From Pirellulales bacterium (GTDB lineage: Bacteria; Planctomycetota; Planctomycetia; Pirellulales; Thermoguttaceae): a stretch of 8,622 nucleotides of DNA. Made by a program: the position numbers and the translations under genes. The notes beneath the pieces are model-generated. The model was not told where the DNA came from, made no database searches, and was given only the letters and a program-made list of their open reading frames with translations. How positions within the stretch are numbered: position 1 is the stretch's first letter; each line of letters opens with the position of its first letter. Of this stretch, positions 1 through 6,768 are shown in pieces. The stretch spans positions 1-8,622 of the forward strand of contig JAUWHT010000210.1 in the NCBI GenBank assembly GCA_030605745.1, written 5' to 3'.

Positions 1-20
1 AAGGGCCGTTTACGGCCCGG

Positions 21-63
21 CCCGCCGAAGGCGGTATTAGGCCCGGCATTTATGCCGGGTTGG
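21..63 (+). repeat. Left arm of perfect 43-bp inverted repeat
   Basis: This arm is the exact reverse complement of 237-279. It contains two hairpins of its own, CCGCC-GAA-GGCGG and CCCGGCATTTATGCCGGG, separated by TATTAGG. The arms can therefore pair with each other (long stem) or fold separately (cruciform-like small hairpins). Confidence 0.9.
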
Positions 64-236
64 AGAGCCCGAGAAGCCCGAGAGTTCTCACCATCACGGC
101 AACTGTCGAGGCCCGTTTACGGGCCTTCTCGTAGTAGTGGCTTAAGCCTTTTGAACTGGTGAGGATGTCCCGGCTAAAGCCCGACAGCGAGAAGCCCCGT
201 AAACGGGGCTATGTTTTCCTTGAGAACAAAGCCCCG

Positions 237-279
237 CCAACCCGGCATAAATGCCGGGCCTAATACCGCCTTCGGCGGG
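237..279 (-). repeat. Right arm of perfect 43-bp inverted repeat
   Basis: This arm matches the reverse complement of 21-63 at all 43 positions, with 173 bases between the arms. It ends about 47 bases before the Shine-Dalgarno of the first gene, so any transcript entering that gene from upstream would carry this structure. Confidence 0.9.
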
Positions 280-325
280 AAGGACCCTAAAGGGCCCTCG
301 TTGAAAAAAGTTTTTGGACAAATTC

Positions 326-334
326 AAAGGAGGT
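326..334 (+). promoter_or_regulatory. Strong Shine-Dalgarno of gene 1
   Basis: AAAGGAGGT is a near-perfect anti-16S match. Its GGAGG core sits five bases upstream of the ATG at 339. It selects that ATG over the in-frame ATG at 360. No convincing sigma-70 promoter is visible between the hairpin block and this site; TTGAAA at 301-306 has no matching -10 box at normal spacing. Confidence 0.85.
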
Positions 335-338
335 TAAG

Positions 339-2156
339 ATGTCACCAAGTATTCGAGACATGGCAGAGTATTGTGCGATTGCAGTTGTAATTGCCGGCAT
401 TTGTGGCCTGCCGGCGCGGGCGGTGTGTGAGGAGAATGCCGCCGTCAGCATCTACACGGTAAGAGCGATAACCAACAAGAGGATATTGCCGGACAGCGCG
501 ACTATCCCCGGGGAAATCTCCGATACCCTGTCCGTGGTTGCCACGCCCGGGGAGTATGAGCCGGCGAGTTTCGTCTTGCGCGCGAAGGAAGATATTCAAG
601 GCTTGACGTTGGAGGTTGCCGATCTGAAGGCCGACGGCGGCCATACAATCTCTTCCTCCAATATCGATATCAAGGTGGTGAAGGTCTGGTATCAGGACGA
701 AGGCTTTCGATTACAGGAGCAAACACCTGCCCGCGCCTATAACCCGATCGCGCTTACGTACCACAACAAGCCGAGCAGATACAAAAAGGTCCTGGTCCCC
801 GAGCTTCTGCTTAATGATGATTCCCTGATCAAAGTGGACACGGAAGAAAAGCAGAATTACCTCAGGGTTTCCGACAAGGGAAAGCCAAAACACCTTCTTA
901 TCAGCGGCGATAAGAAAGGGGAAGGTGTCGCCGGATTACTTGCCGTCCCGGTTGCCGATTCCCCATCGTTGCTGCCGGTCGATATCCGGCAGAAGACCAA
1001 CAAGCAGTTCTGGGTGACGGTCAGGGTCCCGGACAGTGCGCCTGCGGGCATCTACACGGCCCGGGTTGAATTCAAGACAGAAGGGCACTCTCTGGGGACC
1101 TTGAAGTTGCAGTTACGGGTTCTCCCGTTCAAACTGGCTGAGGCTTATGATATCTCCAGCATGTACTACTGGTATGGACCAAGCAGCAAGGTTTACGGGG
1201 ACAGGGTCGCGGAGCAGTTCGGCAAAGAGATGGAGAACATGTATGCCCATGGGGTAGTAAATCCCACACTTCCCGCCGGACCCCTCAGCAAGCTGGAAGA
1301 GTACCTGAAGATCAGGAAGGCGGCCGGCATGAACGGGAAGGCCCTTTTCTATATGATGTCTATAGGCAATCCGACTGCTGCCGACAAGCTACAGTCGCTC
1401 AAAGACAGAGTAAAGGAGGTGGTGGAGATTGCCAAGGCCTGTGAAATAGAAGAGGTCTATCTTTATGGCAGAGACGAAGCGCTGGGCCGCGGGAAGCAGG
1501 ACCTTACGTCGCAACGACCTGCCTGGGAAGCAGTCCACGAGGCCGGGGGCAAGGTGTTTGTTTCCGGCGTAAGAGCCGGTCATTATCGAGACGAAAGAAG
1601 CCCCGGCAATTTCGGTTTCATGGGAGATATCCAAGACTTGATGGTCTGCAATGGCTATCCACACAGAGAAGAGGCCGCCAGGTGGCACGCCAAAGGGCAC
1701 AAGATAGTCTGCTACGCCAATCCCCAATGCGGTGTCGAGCAGCCCGACACGTACAGAAGGAACTACGGTCTGCTGCTCTGGCAGAATGACTACGACGGGG
1801 GAATGACTTTCTTGTATCGTGAGGTCTGGGATCATCATGTGGTCTGGGATGATTTCTACGGGAGGTCACCCCACAAACGGCATAACATGGTCTATCCCAC
1901 CATGGATGGAGTAATCGACACTGTCCAATGGGAAGGATACAGAGAAGGGGTGGATGACGTCAGATATCTGAACACCCTGCTTCAGGTGATTGAGAAGGCC
2001 AAGGTATCCGCAGACGAGAAAACGAAAGCGATAGCTTCAGAAGCCCAAAACTACCTGAAGGAACTAAAGGATAACGACATCAACAAGGCCAGAACCGATC
2101 TGGATGCCGTTCGCTCGGAGATAATCGACTATATCGTTAGGCTGACCGCTCGGTAA
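339..2156 (+). CDS. Secreted GH123-like glycoside hydrolase (DUF4091-type catalytic domain)
   Basis: 605 residues, predicted exported. Residues 1-29 look like a Sec signal peptide: hydrophobic core AIAVVIAGICGL, possible cleavage after PARA. Residues about 55-265 resemble the beta-sandwich N-terminal domain of GH123/DUF4091 proteins, with a GEYEPASF motif at 71-78 and VPDSAPAGIYTARVEF near 230-245. Residues about 270-550 would be the TIM-barrel catalytic domain. Its C-terminal part carries REGVDDVRYLN (535-545), a hallmark of this family. In characterised GH123 beta-N-acetylgalactosaminidases an adjacent Asp-Glu pair does catalysis; here the candidate is D379-E380 in YLYGRDEA, which differs from the commoner DEP context. 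A charged helical tail (550-605) follows. It is probably the first gene of the visible operon, 17 bases before the TIM-barrel gene. Its arginine codons are unusually rich in AGA/AGG compared with gene 3. Family placement is fairly secure; substrate is unknown. Confidence 0.8.
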   Translation: MSPSIRDMAEYCAIAVVIAGICGLPARAVCEENAAVSIYTVRAITNKRILPDSATIPGEISDTLSVVATPGEYEPASFVLRAKEDIQGLTLEVADLKADGGHTISSSNIDIKVVKVWYQDEGFRLQEQTPARAYNPIALTYHNKPSRYKKVLVPELLLNDDSLIKVDTEEKQNYLRVSDKGKPKHLLISGDKKGEGVAGLLAVPVADSPSLLPVDIRQKTNKQFWVTVRVPDSAPAGIYTARVEFKTEGHSLGTLKLQLRVLPFKLAEAYDISSMYYWYGPSSKVYGDRVAEQFGKEMENMYAHGVVNPTLPAGPLSKLEEYLKIRKAAGMNGKALFYMMSIGNPTAADKLQSLKDRVKEVVEIAKACEIEEVYLYGRDEALGRGKQDLTSQRPAWEAVHEAGGKVFVSGVRAGHYRDERSPGNFGFMGDIQDLMVCNGYPHREEAARWHAKGHKIVCYANPQCGVEQPDTYRRNYGLLLWQNDYDGGMTFLYREVWDHHVVWDDFYGRSPHKRHNMVYPTMDGVIDTVQWEGYREGVDDVRYLNTLLQVIEKAKVSADEKTKAIASEAQNYLKELKDNDINKARTDLDAVRSEIIDYIVRLTAR

Positions 2157-2173
2157 CCGCAAAGGAGATCAAA

Positions 2174-3934
2174 ATGTCACTGCTGAAGTCGTTTTGTGTG
2201 ATCGGGTTGTGCGTCGCAACAGGCTCACTTGCATATTGTGAGGATAAGCAAAAAGGACCGCCCGGTGAATCGCCGCCGAACATCACTATCGAGAATGGCT
2301 ACGTGCGATATGTGGTCGGCGCCGACGGGCGCAACCTGAGCTTCGTGGACAAGCGCTCGGGCAAGGAATACTTGGCCCAAAAGGGGCAGCGGGCCTTTGT
2401 GAGGCTGAAAAAAGGTGATGCGTGGCACGAGCCGACCGCTTGTACTTTTGCGGACGGCAAGATCACCGTGCAGTTCCAGAAGGCCGGCGTCACGGCTGTG
2501 CTGAACGCCGCGTGCAAAAAGCATTACTTCGTGTTCGAGGTCGAGTCGGTCAGCGATCCGGACGTCGACGAGCTGTTGCTCTCGAACCTTGCCGTCACAT
2601 CATGCAAGTGCGTAGGCTGGATGTCGGGCGTGGCATCGGACGACGATTTTGCCGCGTGTGTGCGCCCGCTGAATCTTCAGGTCAACATGAGCGTGGGCGG
2701 AAGCCCGGCCGTGCTTCGCTCAACGTGTTACCGCAAGTACGGGTTGGTCGGCGCGAAGGTAGCGCTGGCCGGATGCCCCGCCGCCGAAATCCGCGAGGTG
2801 CTCAAGCAGGTGATTCGCGACGAAGGCCTGCCTTATTCCCCGCTGGGCGGGCCGTGGGCCTTGGAGGCCGAGGAGAACCGCGGGTCCTATGTCTTCGCTT
2901 ACGTCTCGGAAACCAATGTCGAGCAGTGGATCGCGCTGGCTAAGAAAGCCGGGATCACTTGCGTGCATTTCAACGGATGGTGGCGCTCGCTCGGACACTA
3001 CCAGCCGCGAAAGGGCCTCTTCCCACATGGTCTGGACGGTATGAAAGCCACGGTCGAGAAGATCCATGCCGCCGGCTTAAAGGCCGGGATGCACACACTG
3101 ACCGGCTGTATTTCTGCACATGACCCCTGGGTGACGCCGGTGCCCGATAAGCGCCTGGCCGTAGACGCCTCGTTCACCCTGGCAGCGGCCGTTGACGACA
3201 AGGTGGAAACCTTGCTGACCGCCGAGCAGCCCGACGAGTTTGACACCGTTTGGGCCGGCGGGAGTCACGGGAACGTGGTTCGAGTGGGAGACGAGCTGAT
3301 TCAATTCACGGGTCTTTCGCGGGAGCCGCCGTATGGTTTCACCAGTTGCCGGCGCGGAGCGTTCGGCACCAAGGCGGCCGCCCACCAGAAGGGAGCGGCC
3401 GTGGATCACTTGTTTGTCTGCTATACGGCCTTTCAGCCCGATGAGAACTCCAGCCTGGTGGACGAGGTGGCCGGTGCGATCGCCAATGTCTTCAATACTT
3501 GCGGTTTCGACATGATCTACATGGACGGCGCCGAAGGCATGGTGGGCGGCTGGCACGGCGTGTCAAAGATGCGGGCGGCCATCTTCAAGAAGATCAACCG
3601 GCCGGTGCTGGTCGAGGCGAGTAGCTGGGGCCACCACTCATGGCCCTTTCATTCCCGGATCGGCGCGTGGGACCATCCCAAGTGGGGCTTGAAACGGTTC
3701 ATCGACGTTCACTGTCGGGCGACCGAACGATACCGCGAGAGCAGTCTGCTGCCGGCGCAGTTGGGCTGGTGGGCGATCTTCGGTCCCAATCGCGAACCAC
3801 CCGCGCAGAATTGCCCGACGAGGTCGAGTACCTCTGCTCGAAGGCCCTGGGCTATGATGCGTTGTTGTCTTTTCAGGGCGTTGGACCCGGCGATCGGCCC
3901 CCGAATGCACGCCAGGACGAGTACCTGGAGATGA
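2174..3934 (+). CDS. TIM-barrel glycosidase-like secreted protein, 5' part (frameshifted)
   Basis: Starts at ATG 2174 behind AAAGGAGAT (2161-2169). Residues 1-20 form a signal peptide (FCVIGLCVATGSLA). Residues about 35-205 look like an N-terminal beta-sandwich. A TIM-barrel-like region follows at about 235-541, with GWWRSLGHY (268-276), HAAGLKAGMH (298-307), FNTCGFDMIYMDG (440-452) and RPVLVEAS (476-483). D451 and E481 are plausible catalytic acids because both are kept in gene 4, but this is inference. Within the barrel, residues about 335-412 form an insertion ending in PPYGFTSCRRGAFGTKAAAH, also in gene 4. Homology to gene 4 runs through GWWA and about eight more residues to E541 (base 3796). 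Beyond that this frame is junk (residues 543-586) before the stop at 3934, while the homologous sequence continues one frame over at 3799. I cannot assign a CAZy family; an alpha-galactosidase-like (clan GH-D) fold is a guess. Confidence 0.75.
   Translation: MSLLKSFCVIGLCVATGSLAYCEDKQKGPPGESPPNITIENGYVRYVVGADGRNLSFVDKRSGKEYLAQKGQRAFVRLKKGDAWHEPTACTFADGKITVQFQKAGVTAVLNAACKKHYFVFEVESVSDPDVDELLLSNLAVTSCKCVGWMSGVASDDDFAACVRPLNLQVNMSVGGSPAVLRSTCYRKYGLVGAKVALAGCPAAEIREVLKQVIRDEGLPYSPLGGPWALEAEENRGSYVFAYVSETNVEQWIALAKKAGITCVHFNGWWRSLGHYQPRKGLFPHGLDGMKATVEKIHAAGLKAGMHTLTGCISAHDPWVTPVPDKRLAVDASFTLAAAVDDKVETLLTAEQPDEFDTVWAGGSHGNVVRVGDELIQFTGLSREPPYGFTSCRRGAFGTKAAAHQKGAAVDHLFVCYTAFQPDENSSLVDEVAGAIANVFNTCGFDMIYMDGAEGMVGGWHGVSKMRAAIFKKINRPVLVEASSWGHHSWPFHSRIGAWDHPKWGLKRFIDVHCRATERYRESSLLPAQLGWWAIFGPNREPPAQNCPTRSSTSARRPWAMMRCCLFRALDPAIGPRMHARTSTWR
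3797..3803 (+). other. Frameshift point inside gene 2
   Basis: Up to GAA at 3794-3796 the coding frame is that of ATG 2174. From ACC at 3799 the frame one base back carries the homologous sequence (TRAELPDEVEYLC). Aligning with the intact paralogue gene 4, the spacing between the shared GWWA and PDE(I/V)EYLC motifs is 13 residues in both only if one base is added here (CC-N ACC CGC). This is a one-base deletion or a sequencing/assembly error in a C-rich stretch. No X-XXY-YYZ slippery heptamer is present, so programmed slippage is unlikely. Confidence 0.8.
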
Positions 3935-5016
3935 TCGGCCGCTACGAGCGACTGCGCCTGGCCGGCTACTTCTCCGAATCAGTGAAGGAGAAGTTGAGAC
4001 AGGAAGGGGACGAATTCCGGCTGGTCCAGGTGGCCGACGGAGTCTGGCAGCTCGTTCCGACGGACTATGCCTTGCACAAGGTGACCGGGCTGGACGACAG
4101 CACAGATACGTGGACGGTCAAGAACAGATTTGCTGCCCAGCCGGTAAAGCTGAGAATCGAGGCCCTTTATTCAGTCGAACCGTACGACAGCGCCGAGTCT
4201 CTTGTGCTGGCCGACTTTGGCAAGGAGGACGAATTCACGGACCGGGCGGCGGCCTCCGGCATCACGCACTCGCTGAGCAGTTCCACTGAGCAAGTCAAGG
4301 TCGGCCAGGCCAGCGGCCGCTACTCGGCCACGAGCACGACCAAATCGCGACAGGGCGCGTGGGCCAAGGCCGCCAAGATATTCACGCCGACGGTGGACAT
4401 AGACAAGTACGATGCGCTGGGAGTCTGGATACATGGCGACGGCAAAGGAGAACTGCTCAACCTCCAGTTGACCACTCCACCCCAATACTACCGCGCATGG
4501 GATGAGCACTATGTGAAGGTCGATTTTCAGGGCTGGCGGTACTTCGAGCTACTGCTGCGCGAACGCGACGCCGAGAAATTCGGCGACTACGTGTGGCCCT
4601 ACCGGGGCCACTACTCGGTTTATCGTGCCCCGCTGCAGCGCAAGCACTTGAGCGGGCTGAACCTGTATTTCAACAATCTGCCTCCGGAAGATAGCGTCGC
4701 GTGCTACCTCAGCCCGATCAAGGCGCTGCGTACGAAGAAGGTGAAACTTCGCAATCCGAGCATCGAGGTGGCCAGCCAGCGTATCGTCTTCCCGGTGACG
4801 CTGGAAAGCGGCTGTTACATCGAGTTCAACTCGATGTCCGACTGCAAGCTCTACGACGAGCGAGGCGCGATGGTTCAGCAAGTGCAGCCGCAGGGTGAAG
4901 TGCCTGATTTGGCCGGCGGCAAGAACGAAGTGAAGTTCACGTGCGGCAGCACTCAACACTATAATCCCCGTGCAACGGTCACCTTGATAACACATGGAAA
5001 ACCATTGCAGGAATAG
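3799..5016 (+). CDS. TIM-barrel glycosidase-like secreted protein, 3' part (C-terminal, beta-sandwich and CBM-like)
   Basis: 405 codons that continue gene 2 in the shifted frame; with the 5' part they make a protein of about 947 residues. It begins TRAELPDEVEYLCSKALGYDALLSF, which aligns with the end of the barrel in gene 4, then a helical stretch (YLEMIGRYERLRLAGYFSESVKEKL). A beta-rich region follows (about 4050-4190), then from about 4195 to 4720 a segment resembling a carbohydrate-binding beta-sandwich: LVLADFGKEDEF, later YDALGVWIHGDGKGELLNLQL and YFNNLPPEDSV. A last beta-rich domain runs to the TAG stop. It has no signal peptide and no convincing start of its own; the ATG at 3640 lies in a region coded by the other frame, and the next in-frame ATG is at 3931. 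It is therefore best read as the detached C-terminus of gene 2. Whether a functional full-length protein is made depends on whether the frameshift is real. Confidence 0.75.
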   Translation, partial: TRAELPDEVEYLCSKALGYDALLSFQGVGPGDRPPNARQDEYLEMIGRYERLRLAGYFSESVKEKLRQEGDEFRLVQVADGVWQLVPTDYALHKVTGLDDSTDTWTVKNRFAAQPVKLRIEALYSVEPYDSAESLVLADFGKEDEFTDRAAASGITHSLSSSTEQVKVGQASGRYSATSTTKSRQGAWAKAAKIFTPTVDIDKYDALGVWIHGDGKGELLNLQLTTPPQYYRAWDEHYVKVDFQGWRYFELLLRERDAEKFGDYVWPYRGHYSVYRAPLQRKHLSGLNLYFNNLPPEDSVACYLSPIKALRTKKVKLRNPSIEVASQRIVFPVTLESGCYIEFNSMSDCKLYDERGAMVQQVQPQGEVPDLAGGKNEVKFTCGSTQHYNPRATVTLITHGKPLQE

Positions 5017-5037
5017 GACGTACCAACGTTCCCCAAT

Positions 5038-5043
5038 GGAGGT
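5038..5043 (+). promoter_or_regulatory. Shine-Dalgarno deciding the start of gene 3
   Basis: GGAGGT lies seven bases upstream of ATG 5051. It overlaps the in-frame ATG at 5036-5038 and lies downstream of another in-frame ATG at 4994, which itself falls inside the end of gene 2. Both spacing and a clean signal peptide favour 5051. Confidence 0.8.
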
Positions 5044-5050
5044 GATTCAC

Positions 5051-6748
5051 ATGTGTACAAGAATAGCAAATTGTTGTGTGGCGATCGTACTGCTCGGCAG
5101 TGTTTGTGGTTGGCCGTCATCCGCGGTAGGAGGTGAGAATGCCGTGTTGGCAACCTGGTCGGTCGATCCGTTGGTCAAGGTCTTTCGCGATGCGAAGCCG
5201 GTTGCCGGTGAGGCTATCGCAGAGGTTGCACGTGGCGAACATGCCACGTGGCAGATTGTCGTCCGCTCCGCAAAGCCGATTGAAGGATTGCGCGCCGAGA
5301 TCGACCAACTGACCTTGGAGGCAGACAAGGGGACTACGTTGAGGGGAGCTATAGTGCGATTTGTCGGTTATGTTCCGGTGGATCGGCCAACACAGAAGCT
5401 TTCCAAGAACCCGCTACGCAAGGTGCCGGACGATTTTCCCGACCCGCTGCTCGAAGAGCCGACGATCGACGTGGAGGCTGGCGAAGCGCAGCCGATCTGG
5501 ATCACAGTGGCGATACCGCAAGGCGCCCAGCCGGGTCTGTACCGCGCGAAAGTGCGCATCTGCGGAAACGTCGACGGCCGCGATGTTTCCGCCGAGGTTC
5601 CAGTGGCGGTCCGCGTGTTTAGTGTAACGGTTGGTAAGTCGAGGCTTTGGGTGACGAATTGGTTCGCGATGCAGTGGCGGCACATGGAGATCTCGCCGAA
5701 GGGCGATTCACCCGAGTATTGGGCCCTGCTCCGCCGCTACGCACGGAACATGGCGGAACACCGTCAGAACGTGGCAAGAATCTCGCCATTGTCGCTTGCC
5801 AGCTTCAGCCCGGGCAAGGACGGCAAGCTTCAGATCGACTTCTCGCGCTTCGATCGCTGGGTGACCATCTTCATCGAAGAAGGGGTGATCGGCCGAATCG
5901 AGGGCGGACACCTGGGAGGACGCTCCAAAGGTTGGCTCTCGCCGATGGTCGTTAGGATTCGAGAAATCGAGAACGGAAAAGTCATAGCCAAAACGGTGGA
6001 TCCCTCCAGCCCCGAGGCCGATCGCTTCTACGCCCAATTCCTGCCGGCGTTGGTCAAACACCTTCGGGAAAAGGGCTGGCTGGACCGGTACATGCAGCAC
6101 TTGGCCGATGAGCCGATCGAGATGCACGTGGAAAGCTATCGGGCAATGGCACAACTTGTCCGGAAGTATGCTCCCGAGTTGTCGATCCTCGACGCAGGCC
6201 GCCTGACGAAGCTCCTGGTCGGCTCGGTCGACATCTGGGTGCCGATCCTGCAACACTTCCATCGAGATTTCCCTTTCTACCAACAGCGCCAACGGGCCGG
6301 AGAGGAAGTCTGGTTCTATACGTGTGTCTTTCCCCAGGGCGAGTACGCGAACCGGTTCATCGAGCAGCCCCTGTTGAAGACTCGGATCCTGCACTGGATG
6401 AATTATCGTTACGGTGCGACCGGATACTTGCATTGGGGATACAACCACTGGCGGGACGAGAGTCCGTTTACGCACACCACCCCGCCTCATCCGGGGCCGC
6501 CGTACCTGCCGGCCGGCGACGCCTGGATCGTTTATCCCGGTCGGGACGGACCGATCGGGTCGATCCGGTTTGAGGCCATGCGCGACGGTATCGCCGACCA
6601 TGAGCTTTTGAGCATGCTCGGCGAGCGGGATGCCGCGGCAGCCAAACGACTTGCGTCGAAACACGTGTTGGATTTCGACCGCTACAACTGCGACGTAAAC
6701 CAATTCCGCGCGACCAGGCAAGAGTTGCTGGAGCTTCTCAGCCGCTAA
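5051..6748 (+). CDS. Secreted GH123-type glycoside hydrolase (DUF4091 catalytic domain)
   Basis: 565 residues from ATG 5051; upstream in-frame ATGs at 4994 and 5036 were rejected because GGAGGT sits correctly only for 5051. The signal peptide is residues 1-28 (IANCCVAIVLLGSVCG core). Residues about 35-192 form the N-terminal beta-sandwich (GEHATWQIVVRSA, later ITVAIPQGAQPGLYRAKVRI). Residues about 195-520 are the TIM-barrel domain. The HLADEP motif holds the adjacent acid pair D353-E354, expected to stabilise the oxazolinium intermediate and act as acid/base in GH123. Aromatic HWGYNHW (461-467) and the family signature SIRFEAMRDGIADHELL (504-520) follow. It is a fuller match to GH123 than gene 1. 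Known GH123 enzymes release GalNAc from glycans through substrate-assisted catalysis, but environmental homologues may have other substrates. It lies 34 bases after gene 2 and 20 before gene 4, so it is probably co-transcribed with both. Confidence 0.87.
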   Translation: MCTRIANCCVAIVLLGSVCGWPSSAVGGENAVLATWSVDPLVKVFRDAKPVAGEAIAEVARGEHATWQIVVRSAKPIEGLRAEIDQLTLEADKGTTLRGAIVRFVGYVPVDRPTQKLSKNPLRKVPDDFPDPLLEEPTIDVEAGEAQPIWITVAIPQGAQPGLYRAKVRICGNVDGRDVSAEVPVAVRVFSVTVGKSRLWVTNWFAMQWRHMEISPKGDSPEYWALLRRYARNMAEHRQNVARISPLSLASFSPGKDGKLQIDFSRFDRWVTIFIEEGVIGRIEGGHLGGRSKGWLSPMVVRIREIENGKVIAKTVDPSSPEADRFYAQFLPALVKHLREKGWLDRYMQHLADEPIEMHVESYRAMAQLVRKYAPELSILDAGRLTKLLVGSVDIWVPILQHFHRDFPFYQQRQRAGEEVWFYTCVFPQGEYANRFIEQPLLKTRILHWMNYRYGATGYLHWGYNHWRDESPFTHTTPPHPGPPYLPAGDAWIVYPGRDGPIGSIRFEAMRDGIADHELLSMLGERDAAAAKRLASKHVLDFDRYNCDVNQFRATRQELLELLSR

Positions 6749-6768
6749 CAGGATAAGGGGAAAGTACC

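Larger units (their letters stand above)
1..298. repeat. Non-coding hairpin cluster / MITE-like structured repeat
   Basis: No supportable gene lies here. The stretch is packed with short perfect hairpins, most with a TTTA or TAAA loop: 3-18 (GGGCCG-TTTA-CGGCCC), 42-59 (CCCGGCATTTATGCCGGG), 110-125 (GGCCCG-TTTA-CGGGCC), 172-181 (GGC-TAAA-GCC), 194-209 (GCCCCG-TAAA-CGGGGC), 241-258 (CCCGGCATAAATGCCGGG) and 285-294 (CCC-TAAA-GGG). There are also CCGCC/GGCGG hairpins at 22-34 and 266-278 and a GGCTTAAGCC palindrome at 139-148. A perfect 43-bp inverted repeat encloses the centre. Inside it, shorter complementary pairs (GTTCTCA at 84-90 with TGAGAAC at 221-227; TGTCG at 104-108 with CGACA at 182-186) let the whole block fold on itself. 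The left end may continue outside the window. It is probably a non-autonomous mobile or intergenic repeat, or a structured leader; no transposase is seen. The structure is direct observation, the mobility is inference. Confidence 0.8.

Noticed and set aside
1..298. CRISPR array
   Set aside because: The repeats are inverted and hairpin-like with irregular spacing, not regularly spaced direct repeats, and no cas gene is present.
285..316. Rho-independent terminator (CCC-TAAA-GGG followed by T run)
   Set aside because: The stem is only three base pairs and the T run at 311-315 begins 16 bases after it, so the geometry does not fit an intrinsic terminator.
142..327. Short minus-strand open frame across the hairpin block
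   Set aside because: It is made almost entirely of the inverted repeat and hairpins, with a low-complexity peptide and no ribosome binding site.
3790..3810. Programmed ribosomal frameshift in gene 2
   Set aside because: No slippery heptamer is present, and the paralogue at the same place is in a single frame; a deletion or sequence error is simpler.
4994..5050. Upstream starts for gene 3 at ATG 4994 or 5036
   Set aside because: 4994 overlaps gene 2 and adds a polar, arginine-rich extension before the signal peptide. 5036 overlaps the Shine-Dalgarno itself. ATG 5051 has correct spacing.
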